Shown here: one piece after another, positions 20,167 through 32,052 of the stretch | Layout: every line of letters begins with the position of its first letter | Numbering within the stretch: position 1 is the first letter of the stretch | Source: Dendrocalamus latiflorus | Taxonomy: Eukaryota; Streptophyta; Magnoliopsida; Poales; Poaceae | Reading direction: 5' to 3' | DNA length: 64,000 bases | Assembly: GCA_017311315.1 (NCBI GenBank) | Contig: CM029627.1 | Span: 50,886,797-50,950,796, forward strand | Translations under genes and position numbers: made by a program | Notes under the pieces: generated by a model | Database searches by the model: none | What the model was told of the DNA's origin: nothing | What the model saw: only the letters and a program-made list of their open reading frames with translations

Positions 20167-23100
20167 ATGGCGTCCACACAGTCTTCGTCGTCGTCATCTG
20201 GGTCTCACGCTCCCAAGATTGCGAAAAGTAAACGTGGCCGAGGAGTATCGAAAAGGCCAGAGGCCCGAATGACCATCACGGTGGTCTCTCCGAATGGGAC
20301 TCCTCTGGAACCGTCGAAAGCAGCGTCATCATTTTGGACTACCTGCGTGATAATTGGAAGGCAACGGGTCCCCATCACCATAGCAAGCTGGAAAGATTTG
20401 ACAAAGGATCACAAAAATCAGCTATGGGAGGAACTTACAAATTCCTTCGAGTTCCCAGCAGAAGCACAGGGACTCGTGCAACGGCAGGCGCTCCTCGCGA
20501 TGGGAAAAGCATGGAAGAATTTTAAGAGCATTCTTGTGACGAAGTACGTGGCCGAGGATGTCACGCCCTTCACGAAGTATCCTTTCGTGTCGCCGGAAAC
20601 ATGGGAGGCCTTTGTGCAGATGAAGACGACGCCTGAATTTGTACAACAAAGTGCGGCGCACAAGGATCTCCAGTCACAAAACACGCACCCTCACAGACTC
20701 GGCACTGCTGGGTACGCGGGTAAAATCCCGCAATGGAGGATGCAGGATGAGGTCGCAATCCGATCGGAGGCCTCTCCGCCATTTGCCGGGATCGCAAACG
20801 AGCGCGCTCGAAACTGGTTAAGAGCGAGGTCATTAACCACATCTTCGGGTGTCTCTTTCAAAAACCCCGCAGATGAGGAAGTGTCCCAACGCATGGTAAA
20901 ATATGTTAAACAACATAGTTGTTAACACCTCTTGAACTTCATGGGTTCAAAAATAACATGATTAATTGCCTCTTGCAGCAATCATTGACTACCGAATCTT
21001 CTCGTGGCTCCTTTGAAGAATATAGGGAGATAGATTTACTATCACAGGCCTTGGGAAACAAGGAGCACCCAGGTCGCACACGAGGCATGGGGGTTTATGT
21101 ACCTTGGAGGCAAGGATTTCCAGATTACTCCGAGACATATAGGAGTAGGAAGAGATCCAAGGCGTACCGCAGCGAACAAATAAAACAGGAGCTTCGTGCT
21201 CAACTTGAGGAACAACTATCTGCCTCACTTCAAGAGCAGACTGCCTCACTTCGAGGAGAGATAGATTCGTTGCGGGAAGAACTGAGACAAGTCCGCAACC
21301 ATTCGCAACCCACTCCTAGTACTGCGGTACCCAGTCCCCCTCAACGTCGCAGTAGCTGCGCGTCCACACCAATTTCTGAACATAGCGACGACCACTTACG
21401 TATTGATGACATTCAGGTAATGTACCTCTTTAGAATGGTACATAGATCTCTCTGGTGGACGCCTTAACTCAGCTCTTGTATCGTTATGTAGGAGCCCATC
21501 CCTTGCAGCCTCAGAGTCAGGCTTGTTGGCTCTATTCCCGTTGACGCTGGGCGCGGCATGATGTATCCATTGCTGCCAGGGACGCTGGTGCACGGTGTAC
21601 AAGTAGACACCGGTTTCATAAAGGTCCAGGTGGACATGATTAATGATATTTTTAAGTCCGTCCCTCTTGAGAAGCCCCCAAACGAAGAGATTAAGACATT
21701 AGGGGATGCCGTCCACACATTCATTCAGTGGCCCAAGAGGGACATCGTCCTCGACATGTCCGTGCCACAATCTTCACATCCAGTGGCCCAAGAGGGACGT
21801 CGCCCTGGACCTGGCACATCGGCTCCGGTGGCTCCACCTCCACCTCCAAATCCAGTAAAGTCTGTTGCATCGGCTCCCGCCGAGACGCCACCGAGAACAT
21901 ATCATAAGCGAGGCTCCAAGGCCTCCAAGGCTCATGCGAAGAAAATTAAGCCGGGTCCCGTGCCATGGAAGTTTATTCTAGGAGTGTCGTTGGTGCCCGA
22001 TTCACAATTACGCCAACTTGGTATGATTTGCAATACATTGCATGCCTGGTACATGGAGAAGTCCAACATGAAGCCAAACCGGCAGAGTGCATTCACTGTG
22101 AAATATAACGAGACGCATTTCCTCCATGACTTGGGCTACATCGTCGTGACATTCGAAGATTTATTCTTACTATTCAATCTCGACGAACTCGACGCCTCAC
22201 TTCTACGATGCTGGACACTGTAAGTGTACTGTACAATGAAGTTCTACATTCACGTTATACAGATAAATGTCATTACTCTTTCTTTATGTATAGATACATG
22301 ATCCAAGAAGCCCGGAAATCGCGACGACCGGTGGGTTTCCTCGACCCTCACTTGGTCTCCGAGCAATCTATCAACGCAGATGCATCCTTCGTGGAAGGTT
22401 ACATAACGAGGGGATTGATTGCTCACACCGACAAGGAGTACATCATGGTACCCTTCAACCAAGGGTAAGTGCTTCACTAGTTGCCACACATATGTTTCAT
22501 TTGTACTTTACATGCAGCATGAACTTAGGATTAATCACTGTGGCGACACATATGACTAGGAATCACTGGATTTTGATTGTGATTGTACCAAAGTGGAGCA
22601 AGGTAATATACTGTAACATCCTGATTTTCAGAGCCTTTTTGAAGCTTTTAAAATAAAATTCACCATTTGCTTTTTCTGAAATTAATTAAAGCTTAAATGA
22701 AATTTTTATGAACTAAAAAGGATTTAATATGAATAATCTGAACATGAACATTTACCAAAAATGCTTCATTTGAGTTCCTTGTGTCTCAAGGAATTTGTTG
22801 GTATTTTTCTGGGATTTTTATGGATTTATTTGCTATTTTCTAGAGCTCAAAATGATTTATTTGAATTTCTGGAAATAGAAAACCCCCAAAAATCCTTGAA
22901 CCGTCCAGTGGGCCGAAACCCACCGAACCGGCCCAATCCAGCCAGCCCAGCCAGTCGCCCGCCGGTCTGGCCTGCCCCGCTGCATGCCACGTGGCACGCA
23001 TCCGCCCGCTCCCCGCGCCCGCCTTGACCCCTCCGATGTGCGCCACGCGTCGCCCATCCACCGAGCCGCTCGCGCCCGCGCGCCATCTCGGCCGCGCCTT

Positions 23101-26087
23101 CGCCCGTGCCGCCGACAGGTGGGGCCCGCCTGTCAGGCGTCGTCTCCGACCCAGACTCGTCCCCGTCTCCGAGCAGGACTCTGCGCCGCCGCCGCCGTCT
23201 CCATCACGAACTCCTCCGCCTTCCTTTTTCCTCGCCGCCGCATCCGTCGCGGACACCTCGGGGACCGGGTATAAAAGGGGCCCGACCCCCGGGGTTCCCC
23301 TCGTCCCGAGCCGCCGCCTCCGCCGCTGCTCCCCGCCGACGACGCCCGTGCGACCGCCACCGGAGCCGCCGTCCGCTGTCTCCGGAGGCCGTCGACCCCC
23401 GCCTCGTCTCACCGGTAGCGCCGCCTCCGCCGCCGTCGCCGCCGTCGACGTCATCATCGGTGAGCCCCCGCCGCCGCCCCGGACCCCCGTCGGCCAGACC
23501 CGCCGCCGCACCCCGCCGTTGGCCAGACCCGCCGCCCGCGCTCCGCGCCGCCAGCGGAACCACGACCACGCCCGCGACGCCTCGGCCCCCGCGCCCGCCA
23601 CGTCAGCCCTGACGTCAGCGCTCGCGCCCCTTTGCCTCCCCGTGGACGCCATCCACCGTGCACCCTGCCGCTGCCATGTGGGCCCCGTCTGTCAGCCGAG
23701 CCCCGTAGACCCGTGCGCCTTTGTGCCACGTCAGCCGAGCCCGGTCAGCCGCCCCGTCAGCCCTACCCGCACGCGTGTCCGCCCCGTCAGCGCCACCTCA
23801 GCCCTAGCCGCGCGCCGTCTGCCCAGTCAGCCCGCACTGTTTCGTGTGCCGGGTTCGCCGTAGACCCAATCCTCCGTGCGCCCGGTCCACAGCACAGTAC
23901 CTTTTCCATTTTTCCCCGATTTTCTTTAGATCCAATTTTCCAAGAGCCCGTTCTCCCTCGTCCTAGCTCCGATTGACCCGATTCTTTTTCCTAAATTCAT
24001 CTAAAATTGAGCTCTACCTTTTGGTTCAGGTTTGAAAGTTTTTGGAGTTTATTTGAATTTTATTTGAATTTATTTTGTCTTTTCGTCTCGTTTTCTCTCT
24101 CGTTAGATCGCATTTTCGAGGGAGCGGAAGTTGGATTTGAAGACCAAGAGACCTCAGCTGAGCAAGGCCAAGGCAAGTCGTGTCCTTTGATCATGTTGAA
24201 CCCAGTTTGCAATCTATTATTTAATTACTTTGTTTTAAATTATCTTGCATCGCTATTTTTATTCAAACCCTTGTATTGGTAGTTATCGTCCCAATTGGTT
24301 ATTTCCCTCCTTGATATTTGAAATACCTTGATACCATTGTCACTTTAGGTTGGGAATTTAATTAGTGATGCTATGCTATTTGTCACATTGGGTTGGTACG
24401 ACTAGAATGCTTAGCCTTGCTTATTTTGCGAAAGAGTTCATCATCACATGTGTTAATTAATCTTGATTTAATGATATACTTGAACGTGGTGGTCAACCAC
24501 AGTTATAAAATTTGAGTACCAAGACATGGGTAGTGTCATTGGTGTTGGTTATACAAAATTGGTTTTCACTTGGGCGATTGATCGTGCAGTAAAGGGGGTG
24601 CGAGAGGCACATGGGATGTGGATGTTTCGCTTGGGTAATTCTTAAGGACTTAACTTTGTGCGCCATTGATCTGAGCTTTATCGTGCAAACCACATGTCTA
24701 GTATGGGATAGACCTGGCATAATAATTTGTGAAGTCTCCACTTTGGTCTTACTACTGATGTTGTTGTGGCGCAAGAGGGGGTGAGAGGCGAAACCTTAGC
24801 GAGTGGGATCAGGTGGAGATGGATCATTGTAAAAGTCTTGTTGTGATTTCCTTAGCGCGAGGCTAATCACATCGTGTGGGTACAGTTGTGCAACCTCTGC
24901 AGAGTGTAAAACTATTCGAATAGCCGTGTCCTCGGTCATGGACAACGCTCGGTGATTTCACACGAGGGGTAGAGTTTTCATAAAAGCCTGGTTGGGTTAA
25001 GTTGGGAAGTGAATGGTTAGTTCCCGGGTGTTCATTTCATGGATCTTGGTTCATGGTGGATTCCTTGGGTGAATGGTCAGTTCACTTGTGGTTGGTCTCA
25101 ATTCCTTTGGTTACTTATTTATCGCCAGCAGGAGGTTCCAGAAGGAGGGTACTTCGACGTCTTCGCGGATTAGGCTTCGTTCTCCACTCGATAGCCTGTG
25201 GGCGTGTCGTTTGGTCGCTGCGTTTTCTTTTGGATTTCCGCTGCTAGTTTTTGTTAAGCCCTTCGGGCTAGTCTATTGTAAGCTTGACCATAAGGTCGTA
25301 CTCTGATGATTATTAATAATATTTGATTCTTTTCTTAGTAAATCGTGATATGTTCGATATTTCATCTTTGTTTATACTGTGTGCACTAGCGTGATCCTGG
25401 ACTGGTGCAGAATACACAGGAGAGTCCGGATATGCATATTCGGGTCTCTACATATACCTTGATTCCCTCCTTAGGAGCAACCACGACTTCAGTCGTGTGC
25501 AAGAAGTACTTAACAGGTAAACTCATTTCCTCCATACATAACTCTATTGTAATATTTCTTTTGTTTGCCACGGCCGAGGCTAAGTTTTTTGAATCACGTA
25601 GGGCGTTTGCCGAATAAGTTGCCCAAGGAGGAACACACGACAAATCCAGTGACACGCTACGACACAACACGCGATTTCCGGTACCCGCTACAACACAATA
25701 ATCCTATATCATACTTTGTAATAATGCCTCTAGAATTGACAATACCGATGTATGTAATTCTATTTTTGCAGTGCCACCAGCAGCTACAGGGCAACGTATG
25801 TGGATTCTACGTTTGCCGCCATATGATGGAAATCATGGGTACTAAGATCAATGATCCAGAGGTTTGTCAGGTCCTTCCAATAATTATTATTTTCTGATTT
25901 TATTACACACACATGCTAATTAATGACTTAACATTGCTCCTAGCGACAGCGGGTGAACTTCGACGGAAGTGCATATGATCTTGACAATCTCGTCGATATT
26001 CGTGCAATCATCTCCCAATTCTTGCTAGCAGAGGTCATAAATAAGAGGGGAGAGTTCCACGCCGGCGATGACGTAATTAGATGTTGA
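20167..26087 (+). CDS. CACTA second gene: Transposase_24-like plus Ulp1/C48 protease-like, split by a solo LTR
   Basis: My exon reading: 20167-20895, 20979-21416, 21492-22219, 22294-22464, 22560-22611 continuing at 25458-25516, one around 25580-25735, 25772-25861 and 25944-26087. Phases agree for the first four and last two exons. The N-terminal part starts with a serine-rich basic tract. A Transposase_24 (PF03004)-like region follows (WKDLTKDHKNQLWEELTNSF, KAWKNFKSILVTKYV, W.AFVQMKTTPEF), then a coiled coil (EQIKQELRAQLEEQLSASL) and a proline-rich linker. The C-terminal part is Ulp1-like: NHWILIVIVPKWSKV (catalytic His), then after the LTR YLDS (Asp), and QLQGNVCGFYVC (Gln, Cys). The protein would be about 740-800 residues. 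A solo LTR lies between the His and Asp motifs, so it is disrupted unless spliced around. The sixth exon's borders are uncertain, and the role of such proteases in CACTA elements is unknown. Confidence 0.75.
22612..25452 (+). mobile_element. Solo Gypsy-type LTR with 5-bp target duplication
   Basis: Sequence begins TGTAACATCCTGA and ends GGTCTCTACA, with TATAC on both sides (22607-22611 and 25453-25457). It has a TATA box (TATAAAA, 23270-23276), a very GC-rich transcribed leader (about 22980-23870) and no internal genes. This is the product of LTR-LTR recombination after a full element inserted. It is related to the truncated LTR at 8837. All long open frames here result from GC richness. Confidence 0.9.
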
Positions 26088-26340
26088 AACATTGGATTCA
26101 ACTGTACAAATCAAACAATTCCTTCAATCGAATACATTTGTCAGATTTTGTGTAACAATTTTCATTCTATATATGTGATATTGTTACATTCATCTGTGTA
26201 TCGAATTTTGTTGTAATTTACTATGAGTTGCAATTAACTTATATCTGTCATTTATCTGTAATCTGCTTGCTTTCAGAGGGCATGGCTAGCATATCCTGAG
26301 GCTAGCCAAGAAACATCATATAAAATGGATGATGCACTTG

Positions 26341-26935
26341 GTATCACAGACGGTTCATTGTTAAAAACCGTCTGTGATACCATATCACAGACGGTTTCAA
26401 AGAGTGCCGTATGTGGTGTGACTGCTATCACAGACGGCTTTACTACTGACCGTCTGTGATATACACAATATCACAGACGGTTAGTAATACAAACCGTCTG
26501 TGATATTGTGCATATCACAGACGGTCTTGATTACTAACCGTCTGTGATAGGCGAGTATCACAGACGGTTTTTTATAAACAACCGTCAGTGATACTCGCCT
26601 ATCACAGACGGTTAGTAATCAAGACCGTCTGTGATATACAGAATATCACAGACGGTTTGTATTACAAACCGTCTGTGATATTCTGTATATCACAGACGGT
26701 CTTGATTACTAACCGTCTGTGATAGGCGAGTATCACCGACGGTTGTTTATAAAAAACCGTCTGTGATACTCGCCTATCACAGACGGTTAGTAATCAAGAC
26801 CGTCTGCAATGTTTTTATCACAGACGGCTCGGGAACCGTCTGTGATAACCACCAACTATCACTGACACCTAAACACTGACGGTTCAGGAACCGTCTGTGA
26901 TGACGGTTTCGAACCGTCTGTGATAGGGCTGTCTG
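26341..26935. repeat. CACTA subterminal repeat array 5 (right end) with nested palindromes
   Basis: About 20 ACAGACGGTT motifs in both orientations. Larger palindromes are superimposed: the block TTAGTAATCAAGACCGTCTG and its complement recur around centres near 26575 and 26745, each spanning well over 100 bases. Confidence 0.85.
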
Positions 26936-26943
26936 TAGCAGTG

Positions 26944-27203
26944 AGGAACGGCGCCCAGAACGCAACGAGCTGCTGCTCGCGCAACGTGCTACCGAGGGAC
27001 AGGTTGCCGAGGGCATACGTCGCGGCCCAGTCGACCAATTGGTACGCCAGCCACAGGAGGAGCGTCCGCCCACCGGAGGCTTTACGCCTACGGATCCCGG
27101 CGAAGAGGATGAGGACAAGATGTGCAGCGAAGCTGGAAATGACCACTATCCGAATCACCCATAAATTCAAGGACTGCGTCATCCGATTCATCCATCCAGC
27201 CAT
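26944..27203 (-). pseudogene. 5' fragment of a DUF4220 gene, cut at the CACTA border
   Basis: The first 86 or so codons of a DUF4220 protein run from ATG at 27203 (MAGWMNRMTQSLNLWVIRIV) through two membrane-segment regions to ATYALGNLSLGS..EQQLVAFWAPFL. They match the N-terminus of the intact paralogue at 56553-56290 closely. The frame runs straight into the CACTA terminus. The rest of the gene is not found on the other side of the element. Confidence 0.85.
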
Positions 27204-29251
27204 GGCTCCTACACTGAAATTAATTTTACACGACATCAGATATCCAATCATCTAGATTAATGTGGCATCTGCATGCTAGCACAGCACCAAATTTAAGTGA
27301 AACTAGAGTTCAGGACGAGGTCCAGGATACACTGCACTAGTACGTGGTACAGTTGAAGTGATTTGAATTTGTACTATGTCATGTAAGACACTTCGTCTTT
27401 TTATGCTAGACGTGTTATGATAGATGCATGCACAGATTGTATTAGACATGGTGTCAATCTGTAGCAACCGACTGTGTTTCGGTTTTTACTCCATGTGGGA
27501 CTCCATGCGGACGGCGGCGCGGGCACGGAGGCGCAGGCGCGGGCGAGCGGGGAGGCGCGGGCGGCGGCGCGGGGACGGAGGCGGAGGCGCGGGCCAGCGG
27601 GGCGGGGAGGCGCTGACATGGCATGATTTGGCGCCTCGTGGGCTCGAAAGTGGCAAAAAATTAGTCAACCACATCTTAAGAGTGGCAAATTGTTAATTGC
27701 AACGAAGAAGATATCATTTAGATAGGTGGCATTCTTAAGGGTGGCAAATAGTTAAATTTCCCTTCATTCATCGGCATGAAATCCAAGCAGCAGAGACAGC
27801 AATAAAAGGAGAAAATTGATGCTTTGTCATCCTATTCGGTGGACTTCGATAAAATGCCACTCTAGAATGACCACTATAAAATGTCACTCTTAACATTGGC
27901 ACTTTAATTATTTGTCATTTTGAGGGTTTTTTTAGAATTCTGTCATGAGAAAAGACACATTTATCTTTGAACCATTTGTTTGTTCTTATCGTGTAAGCCC
28001 TGGCTGCAGGAACACATGAGGATCCCAAGAAGGCAGCCGATGACTCACTGGACCCAAGTGGTACAGATTTTTTCTTTGCGACAGGACTTCTGATCGCAGC
28101 AAGCCAGCAAAGAAAAGCACAGGAAGCATGGCACGAAGCCCAAGGAAGAGAAGTTGTAGCAGCGGGCTTGGTGTTTTTTGATTTATTTTCAGGGGGAAAT
28201 CGCTACGTACACATAGAAGTGTACCAGAAGATTTTCAACAGCATCACCTAAACGATTCTACTCGCCTCGACCTTGATCCAAAGCCTTAACTCCAATTTAG
28301 TGCTGACCCACGCCAATCTAAGCATCGTTTTGCGCTCTATCTTGACGACTATTCCAGTGCTAGGTCCGTTAATATCAATTGATGATTTCATCGATGATCC
28401 ATCGTTTTACTACGGCAAGATCCACAGATAAAGAGTCTATGGTGAAGTTGCATGTTTTCAACATAATGAGTTAATTGGGCTATACTTAATCGAGGAGATT
28501 TTGAAAAAAAAATAATGTCAGTTGTGAGGACAACTAAATTTGATGTTTTATTCACCATTTAATAACACCCTGATGACAGCTAGCATAATACTCTATGGAG
28601 TTTTGTTGTTTGAAAGTGAAGGTTTTGCTTCAATTTTAGTTTAAGATGAAGGATTTAAGTGCAAGAAGAAGCTATTTTTGCGTGGATACTACGTCTTTCA
28701 GTTGTTGCAGCTCGATATGAGGGATTTACTGTAGTTTATTCTCTATTGACAGCACAAGAGTTCCTTTCATCTAGACAGTTTTATAGAAGCAGTTGCACGT
28801 ACAATAAGACTATTCCGATCTTTCTTATTGAAGAGTTGCTCTTCCAATGAATGTTGCTTGCCGAGTTTTTTGTTTCAGGTGGATCATATCATATTCCATA
28901 ATATGAGTTCTTCGCTATCTATCCAGCGCCACAAGTGATGTTTTGGCTTATGTCGTTTGATGATTGAGCATTTGTTTCAAGAGGTCAGTTGCAGAAACTC
29001 AGACTTTGCTGGGGTTATAAATTGTTAAAGACCTAGATTTGTTCATCTGCTTTATTAATGGCTGTGTGTTCAGACCTGCTGGTAGTTTGATCAATTTTGC
29101 TTCGTGAGAAGCATTTGGACAAGACTGTTCCAGTCTTTTTGCTTGAATATTAGTTCCATGGACTTTCAGCATACAAGGTGTTCATACTGATTTTATTAGA
29201 GTTTATCACATTCTTCGACTACCGGAGAGAATTCGGCTCAAGGTGGAGATT
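27204..29251. other. Upstream flank and probable degenerate copia remnant
   Basis: Just upstream of the fragment is 'gacgaggtccaggatacac', which also occurs near 63295. From about 27349 a segment resembles one at 29252-29420 (ATGTAAGACACTTC, TAGACATGGT, CAATCT.TAGCAACCGACT), as a diverged LTR pair would. Before the second copy the sequence AAGGTGGAGATTG is a typical copia PPT. Between them I see only hints of pol (a possible RT-like AWILRLSVVAARYEG and a short RNase H-like tail), with many stops. Also present are a GC-rich repeat (27515-27615) and a MITE-like AT-rich part (27640-27930) with inverted GAGTGGCAAAT..-type words. Confidence 0.4.
27505..27615 (+). repeat. GC-rich GGCGCGGGCGGAGGCGCG minisatellite
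   Basis: Repeats of GGAGGCGCGGGC with variants interrupt the LTR-like segment. No coding meaning is visible. Confidence 0.7.
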
Positions 29252-29450
29252 GTTGAAGTTGATCCAAATTCGTACCGTTTCCATGTAAGACACTTCATCG
29301 CCTTATATTAGACATGGTATGATAGGTGCATAAGTAGGTTGTATCAGATGTGGTGTCAATCTATAGCAACCGACTCTAATTCGATTTCCACTCCATGTGT
29401 AACTTGTTTCCCTCACCTTATATATGTACTCCAATAGTCCATAGGAATAT
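29252..29450 (+). mobile_element. Fragment of a copia LTR (5' part)
   Basis: This follows a PPT-like GGTGGAGAT and begins TGTTGAAGTTGATCC. It resembles 27349-27510 at roughly three quarters identity by eye. It is cut where a DUF4220 gene fragment begins (GCTCCATCTCGACCACC). Confidence 0.45.
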
Positions 29451-29745
<295 letters not shown>

Positions 29746-29749
29746 CCAC

Positions 29750-30668
29750 ACGCTCAACGAATCCGCTGCTTGGCTTCTTGATTGGTGTTCTAACTTACTG
29801 TGACATATGAGAATATATTTAGACCCTTTTTGGTCATTATCCACCCACGAGCAAATTATATTAACCGATTTTGATTTTGACTCGGTTTTGGTGAAACCTT
29901 CCAACAAACTAAAAAAAGTCTCAATTTTGGCTATGATTTTAATGATGTTTGTTGGAATAGGTTCACAATACTCTAGAGAAGATCTCTGCAAAGTTTCATA
30001 TCTTTTGGATTTACGGATTAAAAGTTCCATCACTTTTCATTTTGAAATTGTGCTGAAAGCAAAGTGCCCTTCTCTATTCCTCTAAGCTTTCGACCATGTT
30101 CAAGTTCTTGACCTCGTTGCTTCTTTTTGACCACGTTGGGTTTTTGACCACTCATTGGTCGTATTTCGACCTGATTCGACCATATTGATTTTAGACCACT
30201 TGTTATCCTTCATCCATGTTGATTTCGACCACGTTGATTCTCAACCATGTTGGGATTTCGACCACTTATTGGTTGTCGATCTCACTGGTCATATCTCGAT
30301 CTGATTCGACCACATCGGTTTTAGATTACTCGTTGGCCTTTGATCACATTGGTTTTGACCACATTGATTCTCGACTACATTGGTTTTCGACTGCTCTCTG
30401 TTTGTTGATCACTAGAATCGAATTTCGACTATGATTGATTTCCAACTGGTAGTCGAATTCTGATCACGTTGATTTTCAACTGGTAGTCGAAATCCGACCA
30501 CGTTGATTTCTGATCAGGTCGCACTCAGCTCTGTGATTCTCTATTTTTCAAGTAGAATTTTTATTCTAATCTTTATAACTTTGTAACTATCGGAGTAAAG
30601 AATAAATGAATACTTAGAAGAAAATTTTAAGGCACGATTCACCCCTCTGTTGTCTATCTGGTTCTACA
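29750..30668 (+). mobile_element. Sirevirus-like solo LTR or LTR fragment, rich in TTCGACCACGTTG-type repeats
   Basis: It ends GATTCACCCCTCTGTTGTC..TCTACA, which is the reverse complement of the Sirevirus LTR edge seen at 1334 and 6465, so this one lies on the plus strand. Its body (30070-30520) is a run of degenerate 18-30 base units: (T)TTTCGACCACGTTGATT, TTGACCACTCATTGGTCG and so on. The left end is uncertain and no target duplication was found. Confidence 0.55.
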
Positions 30669-31245
30669 GTATTATCGCGAAGTTTGTCAATCCGAAACGG
30701 GCCCGTGTGTTCGGCTAGGATCCACACGATGGTTGTGAGTTCACCGCCACGGCTGAGCTGCTTGGCATGGGAATCCCTTCTGCATCGGACCGACACAGAG
30801 ATCAGCATACGCACCCACTTCTTGAAGATGAGTTCCAAAAGCTCCTGCATATCAATTCTTTTTTTTTCAGACGGGAATGCATATCAATTTTTTCAAATAT
30901 GTGACTTATGTCATCCAAGTCCAGCAATTAATAAACAATTTCGCCCGAGAATTCGCGCACATCCGAATCCGCAATATTTAGCATCTACTCGGCAAGCTTA
31001 GTTCCATCCGAGTCGTAGAATAGACTTCGTTCATCCAAGTTGTTGGTCTCCCCATGCATCTTTCGCAGGATGCTGGAGCTCCTTCTCTCTTGTTGTAGAA
31101 CTGGAACTCATTTCCATGTTGCTGGAAGATCCTTTCTAGAGCCATATTTTATCCAAAGCATCGCGGGTTGCTTCGTACGTGCTGCGGAGCTTAAGGCCTG
31201 GTACGATGTTGGGGGTGTACAGCGACGAGGAACAATTGTGATCGG

Positions 31246-31497
31246 TTCGGCTGAAAAGCTCATGGCTGAAAACACTGTAGCTGGCTGAAAAAAGCATTGT
31301 AGCTGACAGAGGCTTATTTAGCATAATTAAATTTAAAAAAATTTAAAAATATAAAAAATATGTTAGCCCATTCGTATAATACAAACAAATACAGGAAAAA
31401 AAAAAGAACCGGCAAAAAAGCTCAACAAAAAGCCAAAAGTTCAGAAAAAGACGAAACTTATGAATAGTGAAAAATAAGCCAGAAGCCGAAGCCGAGT
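31246..31497. mobile_element. 252-bp MITE with TGATCGG target duplication
   Basis: Ends TTCGGCTGAAAA.. and ..GCCGAAGCCGAGT form imperfect terminal inverted repeats. TGATCGG occurs directly on both sides (31239-31245 and 31498-31504; 8 bp with one mismatch), suggesting a hAT-type MITE. A related copy lies at about 32575-32815. Confidence 0.7.
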
Positions 31498-32052
31498 TGA
31501 TCGGAATCCGACAGAGCCTTGATCGCCTTCACATATGTGGATGCTGCTGCATTTTCATCGCTGCACGAGAGGAATTCAGGATCGAAGCTCAGAACTTCCT
31601 CTAATTCCCTACGCGTCCTCACAATGGCCTCTGTCTTGGCTTCTCCACCACCTCCTCCATCTCGCGTGGGTACGCTGCCTTCAATAAATTCCAGACCTAT
31701 TTTTTTGCGACTTTTAAAAATATTTTTTAATTTTTGTTATAATATTTAACTTTCAAACAGAATATTTTTTCAGGGGTTTTGTTAAACATCATCCAGATGT
31801 TTTCAGATGGGATATACAAAGTTAATTATAGAACATATTAAAAACACAATATCTGTACCAGCCAAAATTACAAGCGAGATATAAGCTATAGCTAAAAAAA
31901 CAGCCAAATCCATTCGAACAACAACTCCTTGAAATCAGGTAAAATATCAAGGCCCCTGCAGTAATGGTATTAGTATTCCGTCCATCCTGTAAGCCAACCT
32001 TCTCCGTGCTCTGCATTGGCTGGCCGTGTGATGAGTGCGCTCGTGCAACAAG

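Larger units (their letters stand above)
13167..26943 (+). mobile_element. CACTA (En/Spm-type) DNA transposon with two main genes
   Basis: The left end reads CACTACTACAAAA; the reverse complement of the right end reads CACTGCTACAGAC. Arrays of palindromic ACAGACGGTT repeats lie inside both ends and also between the genes. It carries a TNP2-like transposase gene and a second gene with Transposase_24-like and Ulp1-like regions, the layout of autonomous plant CACTA elements. Three defects stand out: a frameshift in the transposase, a solo LTR in the second gene, and end flanks that do not match (GGG on the left, AGG on the right). It is thus probably immobile by its own products now. Total length is about 13.8 kb, of which 2.84 kb is the LTR. 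Confidence 0.85.

Noticed and set aside
22991..23863. 290-codon ORF and other long frames on both strands
   Set aside because: They lie in the GC-rich leader of the solo LTR, where stop codons are rare in every frame. Composition is proline/arginine/alanine, with no domain.
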